Assembly: GCA_026390275.1 (NCBI GenBank)
Contig: JAPLGF010000190.1
Span: forward strand, 1 to 7,471
DNA length: 7,471 nucleotides
Source of the DNA: Candidatus Atribacteria bacterium
GTDB taxonomy: Bacteria; Atribacterota; Atribacteria; Atribacterales; Atribacteraceae
Direction: 5' to 3'
This document shows, in pieces, positions 4,923 through 7,471 of the stretch. The number at the start of each line of letters is the position of its first letter. The stretch's first letter is position 1. Made by a program: the position numbers and the translations under genes. The notes under the pieces were generated by a model that saw nothing but the letters and a program-made list of their open reading frames with translations, did not search any database and had not been told where the DNA came from.

Positions 4923-5755
4923 CAGCATTTATTTTGGTGCAAAAGTTGAGTATTTAAGTAAGGAGCTATAAGTTTATCCAGCATATCCCCAAGTTCCTCT
5001 ATTACCTTATCGAGAGAAGGAAGATGGATGATTTGCTGCTCAAGTTCACTTGCCCAATACTTTTTCAGAGCATCGGTATCTTTGGGGATAAAATCATTAA
5101 TACCAGTGAAAGTGAGCTTTTTGTGCTTGAGCTTTTTAAATAGTACCTCAATGAGAAGCTTGAGGTCTAACTTGGAAGACTGTTCCTTGAGAAGCCTCCA
5201 TACGTCATAATAGTCCCGGGATTTGCCGCGTTCCAAAAGACTTCTCATTTTCTCGGCAAGCAACTCTTCAATAGGATATGCCAGTATTTTCTGCCCTTTG
5301 GACGAAAAAGGTTCAGTAAGAACCTTCCTCCATTCAGGCTCAAGACATAATTGCTCATCAAAACTCAAGTCCATAAAAATTATTCCGGGATAGGCTAATG
5401 GACCGATGAACTGGGTCCTGACACGGGCATAGCCATTCGGTTTGGGCAACATCTTCGTGGTAAGCCGTAATTGGGATGCCTGCTCTACCTGGAAATACCA
5501 TTCATCCAGCGACTGTCGCAATTTTTCTTCATTCATATCGTGCTTCACAGTAAAATCCAGGTCTTCCGAGTAGCGCCAGTCAGCAAAATAAACTATTCGT
5601 AATGCGGTACCACCTTTGAATACCAGCAGATCACTCAGGAAAGGGACCTGAGATAGGGCTTTGAGCACCTCGATTAGGACATAGTCCTTTTCTAATATAC
5701 CGAGGGCTACCTTTTCGCGGTTGGCTAATCTTTGCAGTTCAGCTCTGGATATCAT
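4922..5755 (-). CDS. abiEii: AbiEii-family nucleotidyltransferase toxin
   Basis: This 277-residue protein is the toxin of a type IV TA/abortive infection system, with a DNA polymerase beta-like nucleotidyltransferase fold (AbiEii/AbiGii family). The catalytic signature is present: FKGGTALRI at residues 46-54, then RYSEDLDF (61-68) with Asp65 and Asp67 as the metal-binding pair. The family's C-terminal motif appears as EELLAEKMRSLLERGKSRDYYDVWRLL (split here as EELLAEKMRSLL at 163-174 and RDYYD at 180-184). In characterised systems the toxin blocks growth, and homologues transfer nucleotides onto tRNA. ATG 5755 is chosen over the GTG at 5770. It overlaps the AbiEi stop by 4 bases (ATGA) and has GGAAGGA 6 bases upstream. 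All key residues are present, so it is probably active. It ends at a strong terminator. Confidence 0.92.
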   Translation of the reverse strand: MISRAELQRLANREKVALGILEKDYVLIEVLKALSQVPFLSDLLVFKGGTALRIVYFADWRYSEDLDFTVKHDMNEEKLRQSLDEWYFQVEQASQLRLTTKMLPKPNGYARVRTQFIGPLAYPGIIFMDLSFDEQLCLEPEWRKVLTEPFSSKGQKILAYPIEELLAEKMRSLLERGKSRDYYDVWRLLKEQSSKLDLKLLIEVLFKKLKHKKLTFTGINDFIPKDTDALKKYWASELEQQIIHLPSLDKVIEELGDMLDKLIAPYLNTQLLHQNKC

Positions 5756-6576
5756 CGTTGTTCCTTCCACTGGAAAAGTACATTTTCAGGAACGTTTACG
5801 ATTACTTTCCATCTTTCGATATACTTCCCCTTTGGTTCCGTTAGAATATCGAGCGGCGCATATCTGGTGCTCAAGCACTTAAGCAGGATTTCAACTGCTT
5901 TATCCGGCTTAAAACCAAGTGTTTCAAAAAGATACCCCAACCGTTGGCTGGCAGCTCGATTACCATCCCTGTTGGAGTATTCAGCCATTTTGATAAAATC
6001 GAGCTCGTCATGCCCATACCATAACGCCTTGGCTATCTCCGATATCCCTCCGCAATACTTAACTTGGTCAAGGCAATCCACGATAGTTTTTTCAGGTTCC
6101 GAGATGTTTACCTGGTGTCCGTCAATGAATATTTGCTTGAATCCGAAGAACTTGCGCTCAGACATATTGACCAAGCGGTAGGTTACTCCTGAAATCTCAA
6201 GGGTTGTTTTGAGCTTACGGTTGGTAGACGCGATGAATACCTTCCGACTTATCTGTTCGGTGTAACCGTAATAGTTCAAAGCACTGTGAAACCCTATATA
6301 ATATGGCTCGATGAGGCAGGAAGCGATGACAAACTCGTGTTCAGTCCACTCGCGTTCGCGCCCGGCTTCGAACGGCAGTATGAGGTACTTCCCCTTCTCA
6401 AGACGCTGAAGCCATCCCCGTTTTACGAGCGTAGATAATAGCTCACGCAATCGCCGGTTACTGCTTCCAAAAACTTTGACAGCATCTTCGTAGGTAAAAA
6501 TTCGCTTACCCTGGCGGGTTATTCCCGTCAGCAGATCACTTCCGGCCTTGCCGAGAGTTCTACCATTATCAGTCAT
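5752..6576 (-). CDS. abiEi: AbiEi-family antitoxin and repressor
   Basis: This 274-residue protein carries an N-terminal winged helix-turn-helix (about residues 24-69: FTYEDAVKVFGSSNRRLREL, then KRGWLQRLEKGKYLILP). The larger C-terminal AbiEi domain includes IEPYYIGFHSALNYYGYTEQ and a central ISEPEKTIVDCLDQVKYCGG segment. In AbiE systems this protein represses the operon through its winged helix and opposes the toxin without forming a stable complex with it (type IV). It is the first gene of a two-gene operon whose stop overlaps the AbiEii start by 4 bases. ATG 6576 is supported by AAAGG about 8 bases upstream and a well-placed extended -10 box. Length is normal for the family, and no frameshift is seen. 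Confidence 0.9.
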   Translation of the reverse strand: MTDNGRTLGKAGSDLLTGITRQGKRIFTYEDAVKVFGSSNRRLRELLSTLVKRGWLQRLEKGKYLILPFEAGREREWTEHEFVIASCLIEPYYIGFHSALNYYGYTEQISRKVFIASTNRKLKTTLEISGVTYRLVNMSERKFFGFKQIFIDGHQVNISEPEKTIVDCLDQVKYCGGISEIAKALWYGHDELDFIKMAEYSNRDGNRAASQRLGYLFETLGFKPDKAVEILLKCLSTRYAPLDILTEPKGKYIERWKVIVNVPENVLFQWKEQR

Positions 6577-6598
6577 GATTATCGCCTTTTAGCCGACT

Positions 6599-6625
6599 AT
6601 TATAGCATAAAACGTTAATAAGCAA
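6599..6625 (-). promoter_or_regulatory. Extended -10 promoter of abiEi-abiEii
   Basis: On the - strand TGCTATAAT includes a perfect TATAAT at 6604-6599 with the extended TGn element. TTGCTT (6625-6620) lies 15 bases upstream as a short-spaced -35 candidate, and TATTGC at 17 bases is an alternative. The transcript would start about 16 bases before ATG 6576. AbiEi is expected to act here. The overlapping AT-rich repeats TTATTAACG could be part of its site, but no clean inverted repeat is seen. Confidence 0.65.
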
Positions 6626-6654
6626 TAGTGGTTATTAAATAGAAGTGGCTATTT

Positions 6655-6726
6655 TGTGTATTTGGCAACTCAAATATCCAGCATTTGGCAAGTTAAAATT
6701 TTAGCACCCTTCATGGGTTAATGGTT
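6655..6726 (-). repeat. Dispersed 73-bp repeat, inverted copy C
   Basis: Read on the - strand this copy runs AACCATTAACCC ... TTGCCAAATGCTGG ... TTGCCAAATACACA, matching copy A (688-760) with the same two ends. It contains TTGCCAAAT twice, 23 bases apart. It ends about 30 bases upstream of the abiE promoter. Confidence 0.65.
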
Positions 6727-6780
6727 TACACTTGGACGTAAAATAAGAGACCTTGGTTCCAAAACGACTTGGGTAATCTC

Positions 6781-6942
6781 CTATGCAATGAATAGGCTTT
6801 TGGTATGCCAAGCCGGCCAAGACGTGATGCCCCCGGTGTCTGACATCAGGTCATAGTTCGGGGTATTAATGGAGTTCAAATATTTTGCAACCGAAAGGAT
6901 CGGGACAATTTTCTTGAACGTCTGACCGGTCTTTGTGAAATC
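6781..6942 (-). pseudogene. Unrecognised gene remnant, C-terminal 54 codons
   Basis: On the - strand a frame without stops starts at GAT (6942) and ends at TAG (6783-6781). It encodes FKKIVPILSVAKYLNS, INTPNYDLMSDTGGITSW and PAWHTKSLFIA. The amino-acid mix looks like real globular protein rather than chance, with three aromatic-rich turns and balanced codons. A stop lies immediately before the GAT, within the CTTAATGGTGCC repeat, so the coding similarity is cut by that repeat, as the IS256 fragment is. There is no start codon. I do not recognise the family. Confidence 0.35.
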
Positions 6943-6980
6943 TTAATGGTGCCTGGCACTCAGTTATTAACAGTTATTAA
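6942..6980. repeat. 24-bp GGTGCCTGGCAC repeat plus 10-bp tandem repeat
   Basis: Bases 6942-6965 are identical to 4407-4430. CAGTTATTAA then occurs twice in perfect tandem (6961-6970 and 6971-6980). A palindrome followed by a short tandem ending in AGTTAT is also seen at 4761-4788, so the whole arrangement is probably the mobile or amplified unit. Confidence 0.8.
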
Positions 6981-7035
6981 GATATGCGAAGAAATAATTT
7001 GGAAAGATCTCGAGAAGGAGTTCGCCAATAAACTA

Positions 7036-7055
7036 CCCCGCCGCAAGCGGCGGGG
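7036..7055. repeat. GC-rich perfect hairpin
   Basis: CCCCGCCGC-AA-GCGGCGGGG has 9-bp perfect arms and differs sharply from the AT-rich surroundings. No T run follows on either strand, so it is not a standard intrinsic terminator. It resembles the REP-type GC hairpins scattered in many bacterial genomes. Only one copy lies in this window. Confidence 0.7.
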
Positions 7056-7085
7056 AATACAACCCGGAGAGATTTAAGACCGGTT

Positions 7086-7119
7086 CCTGAGCATTTTCAA
7101 AATCAGGTTCCTCTTTTTT
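7086..7119 (+). terminator. Weak hairpin with a T-rich tail
   Basis: CCTGA (7086-7090) pairs with TCAGG (7103-7107), with inner TTTT/AAAA pairing and a bulge. The + strand then reads TTCCTCTTTTTTC. It could terminate + strand transcripts, but no real + strand gene precedes it here, and the stem is imperfect. Confidence 0.2.
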
Positions 7120-7122
7120 CTT

Positions 7123-7471
7123 TTAGGATGCTGTCCAGAAGGTTTCCATCTGCCAGCGATCCTGATAGATACGGGCAATGGTGGTGGCTCCAAACTCAAG
7201 ATGGTTGGTAAGAAGAACCATCACCCGGTAGCTGGCATTGTTTTTCTGTCTGGTGACAAAGTAAACTCCCGTTTCGGTCCACCGGGCAAAGAGGGAATAA
7301 TCAGTGTACCCTCGATCAATTGCTAAAATCGAACCTTTGGGAAAGGAAAGATCATGGGCGATGTTCACTTCGGGAACTGTTCCTTCGGTGATGAGGGCAA
7401 AGACCGGGAGATAGCCTTCGTGATCCAGGAGGAGATGGAGTTTCACCGCTCCTTTGGTCTGACGGAATCGA
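7123..7471 (-). pseudogene. IS4-family transposase, internally deleted, cut by the window edge
   Basis: The frame enters from the right edge as RFRQTKGAVKLHLLLDHEG, so its 5' part lies outside the window. It continues through the second catalytic Asp region, AIDRGYTDYSLFARW, and VYFVTRQKNNASYRV. There it jumps directly to MVLLTNHLEFGATTIARIYQ. The Y-2-R-3-E signature of IS4-family transposases is present (YQDRWQME), but the protein stops six residues later at ETFWTAS, where relatives continue with an FFK-type helix and the Lys of the signature. In relatives I recall about 50 residues between NNA.YRV and the VLLTNH strand, so an in-frame internal deletion is likely, together with loss of the C-terminus. 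It is inactive as read here. The GTG at 7446 is not a true start. Confidence 0.82.

Larger units (their letters stand above)
6577..7122. other. Repeat-rich spacer between abiE and the IS4 remnant
   Basis: These 546 bases hold the abiE promoter, copy C of the 73-bp repeat, a 54-codon gene remnant (6781-6942), a 24-bp GGTGCCTGGCAC repeat with a 10-bp tandem repeat, a GC-rich hairpin (7036-7055) and a weaker hairpin (7086-7107). No intact gene is seen. A 43-codon open frame at 6946-7077 begins inside the palindrome (MVPGT) and runs through the GC hairpin. It is treated as chance. Confidence 0.6.

Noticed and set aside
5732..6181. 149-codon + strand frame
   Set aside because: It is an antisense shadow of abiEi, whose domains are unambiguous.
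7036..7055. GC hairpin as an intrinsic terminator of the IS4 remnant
   Set aside because: No T run follows on the - strand.
6946..7077. 43-codon + strand frame starting MVPGTQLL
   Set aside because: Its start comes from the repeat and its end from the GC hairpin, it has no ribosome binding site, and nothing in it is recognised.
1..7471. CRISPR array, tRNA or rRNA genes
   Set aside because: The repeats present are few, unevenly spaced and not separated by uniform spacers. No cloverleaf or rRNA-like sequence was noticed by eye.

Overview
This is a bacterial accessory region built from toxin-antitoxin (TA) modules, fragments of insertion sequences and several families of dispersed repeats. The host cannot be named from the sequence. 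It is a bacterium of moderate to low GC with clear Shine-Dalgarno sites and sigma70-type -10 boxes. Base composition is patchy: sampled lines of the large oxidoreductase gene are near 54% GC, the AbiE genes near 43%, and the HicBA genes and spacers near 33-40%. This suggests that pieces were gathered from different sources.

Layout from left to right: (1) a RelB-like antitoxin and RelE-like toxin pair on the + strand (133-586). (2) A 560-base gene-free stretch with a weak IS21-end-like signature and one copy of a 73-bp dispersed repeat. (3) A complete 509-residue CrtI/phytoene-desaturase-type FAD oxidoreductase on the - strand (1146-2675), with a promoter formed on a 13-bp tandem repeat. (4) A VapB-type AbrB antitoxin (3001-3240) overlapping a VapC gene that has lost about 70 codons in frame (3233-3412). 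This pair lies between two perfect 54-bp direct repeats (2743-2796 and 3549-3602). (5) A HicB-HicA pair on the - strand (4315 to 3840) with a terminator on its stop codon. (6) The last part and right end of an IS256-family transposase (about 4447-4757), cut at a GGTGCCTGGCACC palindrome. (7) A complete AbiEi-AbiEii pair on the - strand (6576 to 4922), with an extended -10 promoter and a strong terminator. (8) Another repeat-rich spacer holding an unrecognised 54-codon gene remnant, more palindromes and a GC-rich hairpin. (9) An internally deleted IS4-family transposase running off the right edge.

Four TA modules of four different families in 6.6 kb, three apparently intact and one with its toxin destroyed, are the main theme. 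AbiE is also a phage abortive-infection system, so the segment reads as a small defence or stability island. The repeats (GGTGCCTGGCAC palindromes, the 54-bp unit and the 73-bp unit) lie between modules, and in two cases exactly at the cut edge of a gene remnant. They may be REP/RAYT-type elements or the scars of rearrangement. The oxidoreductase has no visible functional link to its neighbours.
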